Shown: positions 25,317 through 33,447 of the stretch, in pieces
How the letters are laid out: every line of letters starts with the position of its first letter
Numbering within the stretch: position 1 is the stretch's first letter
Assembly: GCA_016928955.1 (NCBI GenBank)
Contig: JAFGJV010000039.1
Coordinates: 57,329 to 121,328 of the forward strand
Reading direction: 5' to 3'
DNA length: 64,000 nt
Origin: Spirochaetales bacterium
Lineage (GTDB): Bacteria; Spirochaetota; Spirochaetia; Treponematales; UBA12059
Made by a program: the position numbers and the translations under genes
Notes under the pieces: generated by a model
What the model was told of the DNA's origin: nothing
The model's input: only the letters and a program-made list of their open reading frames with translations
Databases searched by the model: none

Positions 25317-26629
25317 TACCCGGCCCCGCGCTCATGGGCGCCGCCCTTCTGTGGGCAGCCCTTGGGCTGTTGGCGTTCCTGTTTCCCTGGGCCGTGCCCT
25401 GGTGGGCCGGCTTTGGCTCCCTGACAGCCCTGGTCGCCCTGGCCGACGCACTGGTCCTCCGTGCCGGCACCGCTCGCATATACGCGACGCGCTCCGTGCC
25501 AGAAGCCTTGCCGCTCGGCGAGCCAGCAAGCGTGGTATTGTCCCTCGGACTGGAAGGCGCGGGCTGGGCTCCCGCACGAGTGGAAGCCTTTGACCTGGTT
25601 CCCGTCTGCTTTGAGTGGACGGGCCTTCCCCTGTCTGTTCCCGGCAGGGCCCTGTCCAGGGACGAGCCCGTCACCCTGTCCTACTCCATACAAACGCTGA
25701 CCCGCGGGTCATGGACCTTCCCTGGCGTGGACCTTCGCTCCCGGACTGTCCTGGGGTTCTGGAAACTGCGGACGCGCCTGCCCCTGGCGTCATCAGGCAG
25801 GACCTTCCCCAATTTCCGCGCCCTGGCCCGCCTGGCGGACGCAGAGCTCCGCGGCGTGACCGACGCGGTGGGCCTCCATTCGCGGCGCAAGCGCGGCCTG
25901 GGCACGGAATTCCTGGATTTGCGCGACTACCGCCCGGGCGACCCCGTGCGCTCGATAGACTGGAAGGCCACGTCACGGCGGCGCAAGCCCATCGTCCGCG
26001 AATACCAGGAGGAGCGCGACCAGGAAATCGTGTTCCTTGTGGACTCAGGCTACCGCTTGCATCGGGCCGACGGGGATATGTTGCTGTTCGACCGCGCCCT
26101 GGACGCCCTTCTGTACCTGGCGTACGTGGCGGCAAAGCGCGACGACTCCATAGCCGTCATGAGCTTTGGCAACGACGAGCGCTGGCTTCCGCCCAGGCGC
26201 GGTCACGGAAGCATGCCCGCCCTCCTGAACACCATATACGATCTTCAGAGCGGACCGGGGGCGTCATCGCCCGCCGACGCCCTGGAAAAGCTCGTGAGGC
26301 GGCTCCGGAAACGCAGCCTGATCATCCTCCTGTCCAACTTGCAGGAAGAGGACGGCCAGGCCCTCTCCTGGATCTTGCCCACGGTCACCGAACGCCACCT
26401 CCTTCTGGTCGTCAACATCCGGGAGGAAGAACTGGCCGCGGCATCTTCCAGGAGCGGAGACGCACCGCCCCTGGTTCGCGCGGCAGCCTTCAGCTACAGC
26501 CAGCGCCGAAAAGCCCTGGCCGCTCGCTGGGAACGCCTGGGGATACTGACGCTCGAGACCACGGCATCCAAACTGTCGCCTGACCTGGTGAACAGCTACC
26601 TGGATATCAAACGCTCTGGCCGCTTATAG
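25313..26629 (+). CDS. DUF58 domain protein (MoxR partner)
   Basis: A 438-aa protein with two N-terminal membrane segments (about residues 5-45), a strand-rich periplasmic-like region, and the cytoplasmic DUF58 block beginning GTEFLDLRDYRPGDPVRSI, followed by a VWA-like fold (EIVFLVDSGYRLH, which keeps the Asp and Ser of a partial MIDAS). Last of the six overlapping genes. The stop is immediately followed by a hairpin (26629-26662) that could terminate the operon. Confidence 0.93.
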   Translation: MIPGPALMGAALLWAALGLLAFLFPWAVPWWAGFGSLTALVALADALVLRAGTARIYATRSVPEALPLGEPASVVLSLGLEGAGWAPARVEAFDLVPVCFEWTGLPLSVPGRALSRDEPVTLSYSIQTLTRGSWTFPGVDLRSRTVLGFWKLRTRLPLASSGRTFPNFRALARLADAELRGVTDAVGLHSRRKRGLGTEFLDLRDYRPGDPVRSIDWKATSRRRKPIVREYQEERDQEIVFLVDSGYRLHRADGDMLLFDRALDALLYLAYVAAKRDDSIAVMSFGNDERWLPPRRGHGSMPALLNTIYDLQSGPGASSPADALEKLVRRLRKRSLIILLSNLQEEDGQALSWILPTVTERHLLLVVNIREEELAAASSRSGDAPPLVRAAAFSYSQRRKALAARWERLGILTLETTASKLSPDLVNSYLDIKRSGRL

Positions 26630-26662
26630 GAGCCTCTAAAAACTGCAGTTTTCAAAGGATCC
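26629..26662. repeat. Single REP-like hairpin of the GGAGCCTCTAAAA family
   Basis: The element begins GGAGCCTCTAAAAACTGCAG and ends TTTTCAAAGGATCC; it is an imperfect palindrome centred on CTGCAG. It is nearly identical in its first half to the left hairpin of the 103-bp element at 62095-62197. Its first G is the last base of the DUF58 stop codon. Confidence 0.65.
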
Positions 26663-26686
26663 CTATAGCCGCTTCGGGAGGTTGCC

Positions 26687-27610
26687 ATGCCACACAGCCA
26701 CTGGGTTCTGTGCCTGCACGGAGGGGCGGGCGTCATCGGGCGCGACCAGCCGGCCGCGCGCATAGCCGCGTACCGGGAAGGCTTGGCGGCGGCCTTGCGA
26801 GCCGGAGCCAACGTGCTGTCCGCGGGAGGCGCCGCCCTGGACGCGGCCATGGCCGCCGTGCGATCCATGGAGGAGAATCCCCTCTTCAACGCGGGCAAAG
26901 GCGCGGTCTTTGACGCATCCGGAGGCCATGAGCTAGACGCCGCGGTCATGGACGGCTCCACGCTGTCGTGCGGGGCCGTTGCTGGCGTGCGGACCATACG
27001 GAGCCCCATTGTCGCCGCCCGCGCTGTCATGGAGCGCACGCCCCACGTGTTGCTCGCCGGTACCGGCGCCGATGACTGGGCTCGCGACCAGGGACTAGAG
27101 ACGGTTCCCAACAACTGGTTCGACGACGAGTTCCGGCGGGCGCAGTGGCTCAAGGCCAAGGAGGCCGCCCGCGTCCAGCTGGACCACGCCGACGACGGGG
27201 CCAAGGGCACGGTCGGCGCGGTTGCCCTGGATTCATCCGGCGTGCTGGCCGCGGCAACCAGCACGGGCGGCATGACCAACAAGATGAGCGGCCGCGTTGG
27301 CGACACACCGCTCATAGGCGCTGGCACCTATGCCGACAACCGGACCTGCGCCGTGTCCTGCACCGGCACGGGAGAGCAGTTCATCCGCCACGCGGCGGCG
27401 CACGGCGTGCACGCCCGCATGCTGTGGGGCGGCATGAGCCTGAAGGCGGCCTGTAACGACCTGGTCCACAGGGTCCTCAAACCGGGTGACGGCGGGCTGA
27501 TAGCCGTGGGACAGGACGGCTCCTACGTCATGGAGTACAACTCGCCGGGCATGTTCCGCGGCGCGGCCGATTCACGCGGCGCGTTCATGACAGCCATCTG
27601 GGACGACTGA
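26687..27610 (+). CDS. Isoaspartyl peptidase / L-asparaginase (Ntn hydrolase)
   Basis: A 307-aa plant-type asparaginase. The precursor is expected to cleave itself before the Thr in AKGTVGAVALD (about residue 173), which becomes the N-terminal nucleophile of the beta chain. LHGGAGVIGRDQPA at the N-terminus, NPLFNAGKGAVFDASG, and the substrate-binding TSTGGMTNKMSGRVGDTPLI and TGTGEQFIRH are all present. These enzymes remove beta-aspartyl residues from peptides and hydrolyse asparagine. GGGAGG ribosome site. Cytoplasmic, single gene. Confidence 0.93.
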   Translation: MPHSHWVLCLHGGAGVIGRDQPAARIAAYREGLAAALRAGANVLSAGGAALDAAMAAVRSMEENPLFNAGKGAVFDASGGHELDAAVMDGSTLSCGAVAGVRTIRSPIVAARAVMERTPHVLLAGTGADDWARDQGLETVPNNWFDDEFRRAQWLKAKEAARVQLDHADDGAKGTVGAVALDSSGVLAAATSTGGMTNKMSGRVGDTPLIGAGTYADNRTCAVSCTGTGEQFIRHAAAHGVHARMLWGGMSLKAACNDLVHRVLKPGDGGLIAVGQDGSYVMEYNSPGMFRGAADSRGAFMTAIWDD

Positions 27611-27614
27611 CGGG

Positions 27615-29276
27615 CTATCGGCCGCCCATGGATTCCGAGTCGGCCCGCACCACCCTGTTCCGGCCCAGGTCCTTGGCCTTGCGCTCGGCTGCGTTAGCGG
27701 CGTCCAGAAGATCCTCAAGGTCGCGCATGTCCGGAATCAGGATCGCCACGCCGACGCTCACGGTGACCGACAATGACGCGCCGTCATGCGACGAGAAAGC
27801 CGCCGCTTCCACGGCCGCTCGCACGCGCTCGGCCGCAGCCGCCGCGTCGTCCATGCCCGCCTCGGGCAGCAGGGCGACGAATTCCTCGCCACCGTAGCGC
27901 GCAAAGAAGTCTATGTCCCGCAACTTGCCGCGGGCCGCTTCGGCCACGCCGGCCAGCACCACGTTTCCCACGGCGTGCCCGAAACGCGCGTTGAAATTCC
28001 TGAAATGGTCCACGTCCAGGAACAGCGCGGCCAGGGGACGGCCCGTGCGCCTGGCCTTGGCGAATTCCCTTGGGCCGAGTTCGAACAAACTGCGGAAATT
28101 GTATATGCCCGTCAGGGCGTCCATGGTGGACAGGCGCTTGACCTCCTCGTACAGCCGGGCGTTTTCCAGGGCCACCGCGGACTGCGCGGCTATGGTTTCC
28201 AGCAGCCGGACATGCCGTTGGACATACGCGTTCGGCCGCCGGCTCTGGGCTGACAGCACGCCTATCACCTTGTCGCGGACAAGAAGTGGCACGCCGATGA
28301 AAGATCGCGGCGGCACATCGGAGAGGACTATCATCGGATAGTCCGCCATGACCGCCTGGTCTTCCGTGTCCGCTATGAACAGCGACCGTTTGGTCTCGAT
28401 GATGACCGACGCCAGGCCGCGGCTTGAGCCCAAGTCAACGCTGTTCACCGGTATCAGCGCGCCTTCGTCAAAGAACACCGGAAATGACATGATCTTGGTC
28501 GCATCGTCGTACAGGGCAAGATAGAAAATGTCTATGTCGATAATCTGCCGACATTGGACAAAGATCGAGTGTATGACTTCATCTGAATTGAGGCCAGCTC
28601 CTATGGCCAGCCCTATGCGGTTCAGGGCCGCAAGCTCCCCGGAGCGACGCTTCTCCTCCTCAAGGAGTCGCAATTTAGCCACGGCAAAGCTCACATGCCT
28701 GGCTCCTCGCTCGCAGCGGGCGATTTCCACCTGCGAAAACTCATGGGGCGCGTCGAAGCCGATCATGATGGCGCCGAAAACCTGCCCGTCCGATTCCATG
28801 GGAAGCCCAATCATCGACTTGGCCGGAAAGATGGAAGCCACATCCTTGCTCAGATACGAGGAAGCGGCGGTGTCCGGTATCACGATGGTCCTGCCGACTT
28901 CCACAAGGGACTGGGTAAAGGTACGCCGGCCGGCCGGCAGGGTCGTTTTGGGATAACTGTCCTTCAGGGGACCGTACGCTGCCATGGGCTTGGTCAGCCT
29001 GCGCTCGCCGTCCCAGAACGTGATATAGCACCCGTCCGCGCCGATGAGAAGCGCCATGCGGTCCGCCAGGTTTTGGACGAGCGTACCCAGGTCCGGCGCC
29101 CGGAGCGCCGTCGCCGTTATGTCGTTGAGCAGGTCGATAAACCCCGCGTCGTCAGAATCAGCCGGTTCTACTGCCAGGCGGCGCACCCGCTCCTGTCGGG
29201 CCCTCCTCATAGACAGAAGCAGCCAGCAGGCTAGCAAGCCGTTCAACGCCAGGAGGGCCGCCTTGACGATATCCAT
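27615..29276 (-). CDS. Diguanylate cyclase with two GAF domains
   Basis: A 553-aa protein: one short N-terminal membrane helix (AALLALNGLLACWLLLSM), GAF 1 (about 45-195), GAF 2 (about 210-375) and GGDEF (385-550). The active site is GGEEF at 462-466, an accepted variant of GGDEF, and an RxxD inhibitory site (RDID) sits exactly five residues upstream, so feedback inhibition by c-di-GMP is predicted. Start chosen at ATG 29276: TACAGT lies 6 nt upstream and the protein then begins with the membrane helix. It ends 4 bp from the convergent asparaginase gene. Confidence 0.92.
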   Translation of the reverse strand: MDIVKAALLALNGLLACWLLLSMRRARQERVRRLAVEPADSDDAGFIDLLNDITATALRAPDLGTLVQNLADRMALLIGADGCYITFWDGERRLTKPMAAYGPLKDSYPKTTLPAGRRTFTQSLVEVGRTIVIPDTAASSYLSKDVASIFPAKSMIGLPMESDGQVFGAIMIGFDAPHEFSQVEIARCERGARHVSFAVAKLRLLEEEKRRSGELAALNRIGLAIGAGLNSDEVIHSIFVQCRQIIDIDIFYLALYDDATKIMSFPVFFDEGALIPVNSVDLGSSRGLASVIIETKRSLFIADTEDQAVMADYPMIVLSDVPPRSFIGVPLLVRDKVIGVLSAQSRRPNAYVQRHVRLLETIAAQSAVALENARLYEEVKRLSTMDALTGIYNFRSLFELGPREFAKARRTGRPLAALFLDVDHFRNFNARFGHAVGNVVLAGVAEAARGKLRDIDFFARYGGEEFVALLPEAGMDDAAAAAERVRAAVEAAAFSSHDGASLSVTVSVGVAILIPDMRDLEDLLDAANAAERKAKDLGRNRVVRADSESMGGR

Positions 29277-29527
29277 ATACCCACTGTAGCGCAGTACGCC
29301 CGACCGCGCCACGGATGGGGGCAAGCATCCCTGCGGCGCATATCTACCCCCTCCCTGGCTGGCGGGACAAGGGGACACAAAGCCCCGCGGACGGCGCTGA
29401 GGCTATAAACCGAGCCCGCTTGCGTTGGTCAAAATGATGCCCGATACTTCCGGTATTGGATGCGGACGGCACGCTGTCGCCGGGAGCCGGTCGCATGACG
29501 GGCCCATCACTTCAGTGTGGAGAGTAT

Positions 29528-29896
29528 ATGAAGCGCTTCACTGTAATCCTAGTTCTGGTATCGCTTGTCCTACTGCCATCATTTGCGGGCGATATAAACC
29601 TGGGCGATTTCCCGCTTGGGAAGTGGCTTGACGCCAACTATGACGCAATATGGGAATTCTCGTCCGGAAATATCCGCATCCTGGCCCTTGATGGAAGCGT
29701 CTACTACGATTTTGACCAGGCTGGCATCCAGGATTTCACCGTCGGCGCTGGAACCGACGGTCCCTATATCACCTTCTCCTGCGAAGCAAGCGGCAAGACC
29801 TACAAGTTGAGCAAACCCTTGCTCAAAGGCGAGATGATACTCGAGATATCCCGGCCCGGCCTGCCTCTTTATAAAGTGGAAATGGCCAAGCAGTAG
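29528..29896 (+). CDS. Small exported protein, 122 aa, unknown
   Basis: Begins MKRFTVILVLVSLVLLPSFA, a clear signal peptide with likely cleavage after SFAG. The mature part, about 100 residues, is strand-rich (GNIRILALDGSVYYDFDQA, GPYITFSCEASGKTYKLSK) and could be a small beta sandwich. A GGAGA site precedes the ATG. It is followed by a good terminator. A TTGCGT / GATACT pair with 17-bp spacing upstream (about 29423-29451) may be its promoter. No family recognised. Confidence 0.75.
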   Translation: MKRFTVILVLVSLVLLPSFAGDINLGDFPLGKWLDANYDAIWEFSSGNIRILALDGSVYYDFDQAGIQDFTVGAGTDGPYITFSCEASGKTYKLSKPLLKGEMILEISRPGLPLYKVEMAKQ

Positions 29897-29909
29897 CGGA
29901 GCATGAAAG

Positions 29910-29955
29910 AAGCGTTCCGCGTCCGGTTCAAGCCGCGGAACGCTTGAAAAATTTT
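29910..29955 (+). terminator. Terminator of the small exported protein gene
   Basis: A perfect 12-bp stem, AAGCGTTCCGCG pairing with CGCGGAACGCTT across a 12-nt loop, followed by GAAAAATTTTT. Confidence 0.8.
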
Positions 29956-29963
29956 TCATAACA

Positions 29964-30101
29964 GAGCCAATTTCAATAATCTGTTACTTTTAACCTTGGC
30001 TTTGCGATTGTTCGCAGTTGTTTTATATTTTGCAGTTGCTGCGCAAATCACGTCTCAATATGAAACTCTTTCAAAACTCGTCCGACTTTTGAAAGAGCCT
30101 C
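29964..30101 (+). repeat. Dispersed repeat, intact copy (copy A)
   Basis: About 138 bp of AT-rich, non-coding sequence running from GAGCCAATTTCAA to GAAAGAGCCTC. It aligns over its whole length, in inverted orientation, with 62079-62326, where the other copy is split by a 103-bp insertion. Shared stretches include CTTTGCGATTG, GTCTCAATATG and TTCAAAACTCGTCCGACTTT. The right end contains an 11-bp inverted repeat (CTCTTTCAAAA / TTTTGAAAGAG, 30066-30097). Confidence 0.85.
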
Positions 30102-30172
30102 AACGGGAATTACTTTCGACCAGTCCAAAGTCCACCCAGATATCTTGACCAATGCATTGTCTTTCCGGATAC
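30102..30172. other. Non-coding interval upstream of the biotin operon
   Basis: AT-rich stretch between the dispersed repeat and the operator. TTGACC at about 30145 and TTGTCT at about 30157 are possible -35 elements, but neither is well spaced to TATTAT at 30187-30192. Confidence 0.35.
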
Positions 30173-30207
30173 TAGGTTAACCTCTCTATTATGCTTAGGT
30201 TAACCAA
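30173..30207 (+). promoter_or_regulatory. BirA-type operator of the biotin uptake operon
   Basis: Two half-sites, TAGGTTAACC and GGTTAACCAA, separated by exactly 15 bp, form a 35-bp palindrome. BirA operators have the same layout, an inverted pair of (T)TGTAAACC-like halves 14-16 bp apart. A TATTAT -10 candidate (30187-30192) sits in the spacer, so binding would block the promoter. The right half ends at the base before the TTG start at 30208. Confidence 0.75.
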
Positions 30208-31182
30208 TTGACACCAGCACATGCCTTCCGGGATTCGGAAGCCGACCGCGCCATCATACAAACCCTCAGAAGATCCGAAGGTCCGGTCAGCGGCCCCGAC
30301 CTTGCCGACCGTCTTGGCATCAGCCGGGTGGCATTATGGAAACGCGTCCAATCGCTTGCAGCAAAAGGTTATGGCATCAGTTCAGCTCGTGACGGCTACC
30401 GACTCTACAGGGATGACGGCCTGTCGCCCGGCGACCTGGACATACCCGGCCTGGTATACATCCATTCGGAACTTGGCTCTACTATGGACGAAGCCAGAAC
30501 ACACGCCCGTGCGGGCGCGCCCAATGGCTCCGTGGTTCTGGCCATGCGCCAAAATTCGGGGCGGAGCCATTCAGGCGAGCCCTGGCACAGCCCGGATGGC
30601 GGTCTGTACCTGACAGCCATCGTGAGGCCGCGTCTGCCAGCCGGCCACGCCGGCGCAGTTCTGCTGGAAAGCGCCGTGGCCGCCTTGGAGAGCCTGAATG
30701 GCCCCCACGCCGAACCTGTGTCCTTCCGTTGGCCGAACGCCATCGTCGACAAGCGCACGGGCGCCCAGTTTGGGGGACTGCTCGTGGAAACTGATGGCTC
30801 AACAGCCATGCCAGCCTACTTTTTGGTGGGGCTGGGCGTGCGCGTGGCCGTAACGGGCTCGATCCCGCGCCGGACTGCGCTCGCGTCGCACTTCACACGC
30901 GCCCTGGCGCTATGGGCCGAGCGCCCAACGCTGAAACCCGACCGATGGCATAGCCTGCTGCCCGAGGGCTCGTCGCTTTCCGCGCGCCTGTGGAACGGCG
31001 CGGAGCAACGGATAACCAAGCCATCGTGGAACGCCCGCGGGGATTTGGTGGACGCGTCCGGCGTGACCATCGGCCACTCGGAATGCGCCACAGTATCAGA
31101 GCCAGGCTCGCCGCACATCGCGCGCAAAGCCGCGCCCCGTACGTCAGGATCCACCAGGAGCATCTCAGAGGAGACTCGATGA
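30208..31182 (+). CDS. BirA-like protein with degenerate ligase site, probable biotin-responsive repressor
   Basis: A 324-aa protein. The winged helix-turn-helix (about 10-65) is intact, with PDLADRLGISRVALWKRVQS. The ligase-like domain keeps GST (90-92) and Gln115, biotin contacts in E. coli BirA, but the GRGRRG loop reads GRSHSG (118-123), KWPND reads RWPNA (174-178) and the catalytic Lys of KLAGILVE is Gln187 (QFGGLLVE). Adenylation or biotin transfer is therefore doubtful. The C-terminal domain is also divergent. TTG is the only in-frame start after the TAG at 30196; there is no ribosome site. It heads an operon with bioY, bioM and bioN, overlapping bioY by 4 bp. Regulation of this operon by its own product is inferred. 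Confidence 0.85.
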   Translation: MTPAHAFRDSEADRAIIQTLRRSEGPVSGPDLADRLGISRVALWKRVQSLAAKGYGISSARDGYRLYRDDGLSPGDLDIPGLVYIHSELGSTMDEARTHARAGAPNGSVVLAMRQNSGRSHSGEPWHSPDGGLYLTAIVRPRLPAGHAGAVLLESAVAALESLNGPHAEPVSFRWPNAIVDKRTGAQFGGLLVETDGSTAMPAYFLVGLGVRVAVTGSIPRRTALASHFTRALALWAERPTLKPDRWHSLLPEGSSLSARLWNGAEQRITKPSWNARGDLVDASGVTIGHSECATVSEPGSPHIARKAAPRTSGSTRSISEETR

Positions 31183-31763
31183 ACAGAAGTGTCACATTGT
31201 TCACCCTGGCGTGCATGTTCGCCGCCCTGATCGCCGCTGGAGCGGTGTTCAGCCTGCCCCTGCCCCCGCCCCTGCCCCCGGTCACCCTGGCCGTGTTTTT
31301 CGGCATCCTGGCCGGGCTCGTCCTGGGTCCGTGGTGGGCAGGCCTGTCCGTCCTGAGCTACCTGCTCTTGGGTTCCTTGGGCTTGCCCGTATTCGCCAAC
31401 GCGTCAGGTGGCCTCGGGCATTTCGCGGGCCCAACAGGCGGATTCCTGCTGGGCTACCTGCCCCTGGCCATGGTGGCGGGCTTCCTGGCGGACCGCCGGA
31501 AGTGGACGTTTGCCCGATCCCTGGCCGGCGGCCTTGCCGGCGTGGCGGCCCTCTACCTGGTAGGCCTGCCCTGGTTCCGCGCGGCCATGGACGCGCGCGT
31601 GGACGGGCAACTATCAATATGGAGCGCCCTTGCCATGATGGCCCCGTATCTGGCGGGAGACGCTGTAAAAGCCGTGCTCGCCGCGGCCCTGGTTCGTGCG
31701 CTCAAACCCCTGCTGGCAAACCGGCTTCCGGCGCCAGCTCGGCCAAATCGGCGCCAAGCATGA
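31179..31763 (+). CDS. bioY: Biotin ECF transporter substrate-binding protein BioY
   Basis: A 194-aa membrane protein with six predicted helices that binds biotin with high affinity. Family marks are PPVTLAVFFGILAGLVLGPW after the first helix, LPVFANASGGLGHFAGPTGG (the conserved GGxxxFxGPTGGY-like loop) and the C-terminal YLAGDAVKAVLAAAL helix. ATG overlaps the stop of the BirA-like gene (ATGA); an AGAGGAG site lies upstream. Confidence 0.95.
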   Translation: MNRSVTLFTLACMFAALIAAGAVFSLPLPPPLPPVTLAVFFGILAGLVLGPWWAGLSVLSYLLLGSLGLPVFANASGGLGHFAGPTGGFLLGYLPLAMVAGFLADRRKWTFARSLAGGLAGVAALYLVGLPWFRAAMDARVDGQLSIWSALAMMAPYLAGDAVKAVLAAALVRALKPLLANRLPAPARPNRRQA

Positions 31764-32515
31764 CGATAGAAATCCGGGAGCTTGAAAAGACATTCCCGGA
31801 CGGGACCAGAGGCCTGGACGGCGTTGACCTGGTCCTGGACCGGCCTGGCTTTACCGTCCTGACCGGTCCTAACGGCTCGGGCAAGTCCCTTCTGGCCAGG
31901 CACATCCTTGGCCTTGAGCGTCCGGACCGGGGTACGCTTACCCTGGACGGCCGCCCGGTAGCCAAAATCCTGCCCGAAACCCGCAGGCGCGTGGCCCTGG
32001 TATTCCAGGAACCCGAGCACCAGATACTGGGGCTTACCGTCAGGGAGGATCTGGAATTCGGCCCGCGCTCGGCAGGCGTGCCTAAGAGCATGATGGCGAC
32101 GCTGGTGGACAAAGCCCTGGAAGCTGCGGGGCTCCGCGGCCTGGAAGACAGGCTGACGGCGGCCCTGTCCGGCGGCGAAAAACGCCGGCTTGCCCTGGCC
32201 TCAGCCCTGACGGCCAGCCCGGAACTGGTCATTCTGGACGAGCCGTTCAACGACCTGGACTGGCAGGGCGCGTCCGACCTCCTGGCGGCCATACTGGGTC
32301 TCGGGCGCTCGGGCGTGGGCATCCTGGTAGTGACCCACGACCTGGAAAAATGCCTTGCCCACGCGGACCGGTTGGTGGTCATGAACCGCGGGAAGGTCGT
32401 GCTGGATGGCCTCCCGGCGTCGCTGTGGCACAGGCTCCCTGAACACGGCCTCCGCGTTCCGGGAACAGGGCCGCACGCCATCCGCCACATGACCTGGCTC
32501 AAGGACAGCGCGTGA
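31760..32515 (+). CDS. bioM: Biotin ECF transporter ATPase BioM (EcfA-type)
   Basis: A 251-aa ABC ATPase. Walker A LTGPNGSGKSLLARHILGL, Q-loop FQEPEHQILG, signature ALSGGEKRRLALASAL, Walker B LVILDEPFNDLD, switch His in VVTHDLEKCL. The FQEPEHQ Q-loop is typical of energy-coupling-factor (cobalt/biotin-type) ATPases. Overlaps bioY and bioN by 4 bp each. Only one ATPase gene is present, so it would work as a homodimer. Confidence 0.95.
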   Translation: MTIEIRELEKTFPDGTRGLDGVDLVLDRPGFTVLTGPNGSGKSLLARHILGLERPDRGTLTLDGRPVAKILPETRRRVALVFQEPEHQILGLTVREDLEFGPRSAGVPKSMMATLVDKALEAAGLRGLEDRLTAALSGGEKRRLALASALTASPELVILDEPFNDLDWQGASDLLAAILGLGRSGVGILVVTHDLEKCLAHADRLVVMNRGKVVLDGLPASLWHRLPEHGLRVPGTGPHAIRHMTWLKDSA

Positions 32516-33093
32516 TACGCCTGGCCGTGTACATGGGGCTTCAGGCGACGATATTCGCGCTCGGTGGCTGGGCCCTGGTTTTGCCGGCCGCCCTTACGCT
32601 GGCCCTTGGCGCACGCGAAGGTCTGCGCTGGGCGCGGTGGTTTGGGCGCTCATGGGCCGTCCTGGCGGCGGCCGTTGCCCCCGCCGTTGTTTCGGTACCC
32701 ATCGGGTCTGGATCGGCCTTCCTGGAACTGTGGGCGCCCGGCCTTGAGAGAAGCGCTCGTTTTATGCTGGTGCTAACGTCGGCGGCCTGGCTGTCCCACG
32801 GCATGAGTCCCCTCGCCCTCAAGGACGCCCTGACCGCGCTCTTGAAGCCCTTCGGTCGCCCCGGGGTGGCGCTCGCGCGCGCCTTGTCGCTTACCCTGGC
32901 ATTCCTGCCGTGGACCAGGGCCGAGCTCCGGCAGGCGGATGAGGCGGCCAGGCTGCGCGGCTCCGATCCCAAAGCCAGGCCGCTCCGCCACGCGGGCGCG
33001 CTCACCGTGCCCGTTACGCTCCGCGCCCTGGAAAAAGCCCGTCGTAGCGCGGAAGCCCTTGCCCTCAGAGACGCGTCGCTGTACGGTCCTTGA
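32512..33093 (+). CDS. bioN: Biotin ECF transporter transmembrane protein BioN (EcfT-type)
   Basis: A 193-aa membrane protein with about four or five helices and the cytoplasmic coupling helices of EcfT. The first signature is visible as EAARLRGSD; the second, usually with ARG as well, reads EALALRDASL and is weaker. GTG start in the bioM stop. Length is typical for BioN and shorter than general EcfT. Together with BioM and BioY it forms a dedicated biotin importer. Confidence 0.88.
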   Translation: MIRLAVYMGLQATIFALGGWALVLPAALTLALGAREGLRWARWFGRSWAVLAAAVAPAVVSVPIGSGSAFLELWAPGLERSARFMLVLTSAAWLSHGMSPLALKDALTALLKPFGRPGVALARALSLTLAFLPWTRAELRQADEAARLRGSDPKARPLRHAGALTVPVTLRALEKARRSAEALALRDASLYGP

Positions 33094-33135
33094 ACGCCCG
33101 CTCCGTTTCCGGCGGACGGAAAGCCACGCCGTGCC

Positions 33136-33447
33136 TCACAGCATGCGCGACAGCGTGTCCACAAGCTCGTCGACAATATCGTCTTCCCCGGAACGCACGC
33201 GGTCTATCAGGCAGTGCTTCATGTGGTGCTCCAGGACGACGAGGGCCGCCTTGCCCAGGGCCGAGCGGGCCGCCTCCATCTGCGTGAGCACGTCGTCGCA
33301 GTAGGCGTCGTCTTCTATCATGCGCCGTAGGCCACGCACCTGTCCCTCGATGCGGGCCAGGCGGTTGTCCAGGCTCTTCTTGAGCTCGGCCGAACGTTCG
33401 GTACGCCTGCCCACGCACGAGGGGCAGGTTTTCTGGCTATCTTCCAT
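33136..33447 (-). CDS. csoR: CsoR-family copper-sensing repressor
   Basis: A 103-aa all-helical DUF156 protein. The Cu(I) ligands are Cys50 (DAYCDDVL), His75 and Cys79 (HHMKHC), the Cys-His-Cys pattern of copper sensors. The basic helix [20 protein letters not shown] is the DNA-contacting region. The N-terminus has an extra CPSC pair. It overlaps the copA stop by 11 bp and so is the second gene of a copA-csoR operon; the CsoR box lies in front of copA. No separate promoter is evident. Confidence 0.95.
   Translation of the reverse strand: MEDSQKTCPSCVGRRTERSAELKKSLDNRLARIEGQVRGLRRMIEDDAYCDDVLTQMEAARSALGKAALVVLEHHMKHCLIDRVRSGEDDIVDELVDTLSRML

Noticed and set aside
29964..30101. Copy A considered as a small RNA gene or riboswitch for the biotin operon
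   Set aside because: A second copy in another context (62 kb) with inverted-repeat ends fits a dispersed mobile repeat better, and it ends 70 bp before the operator. An RNA role cannot be excluded.
31255..31285. Repetitive CCCCTGCCCCCGCC stretch at the start of bioY
   Set aside because: It encodes a Leu/Pro-rich loop expected after the first BioY helix and gives no sign of an independent element.
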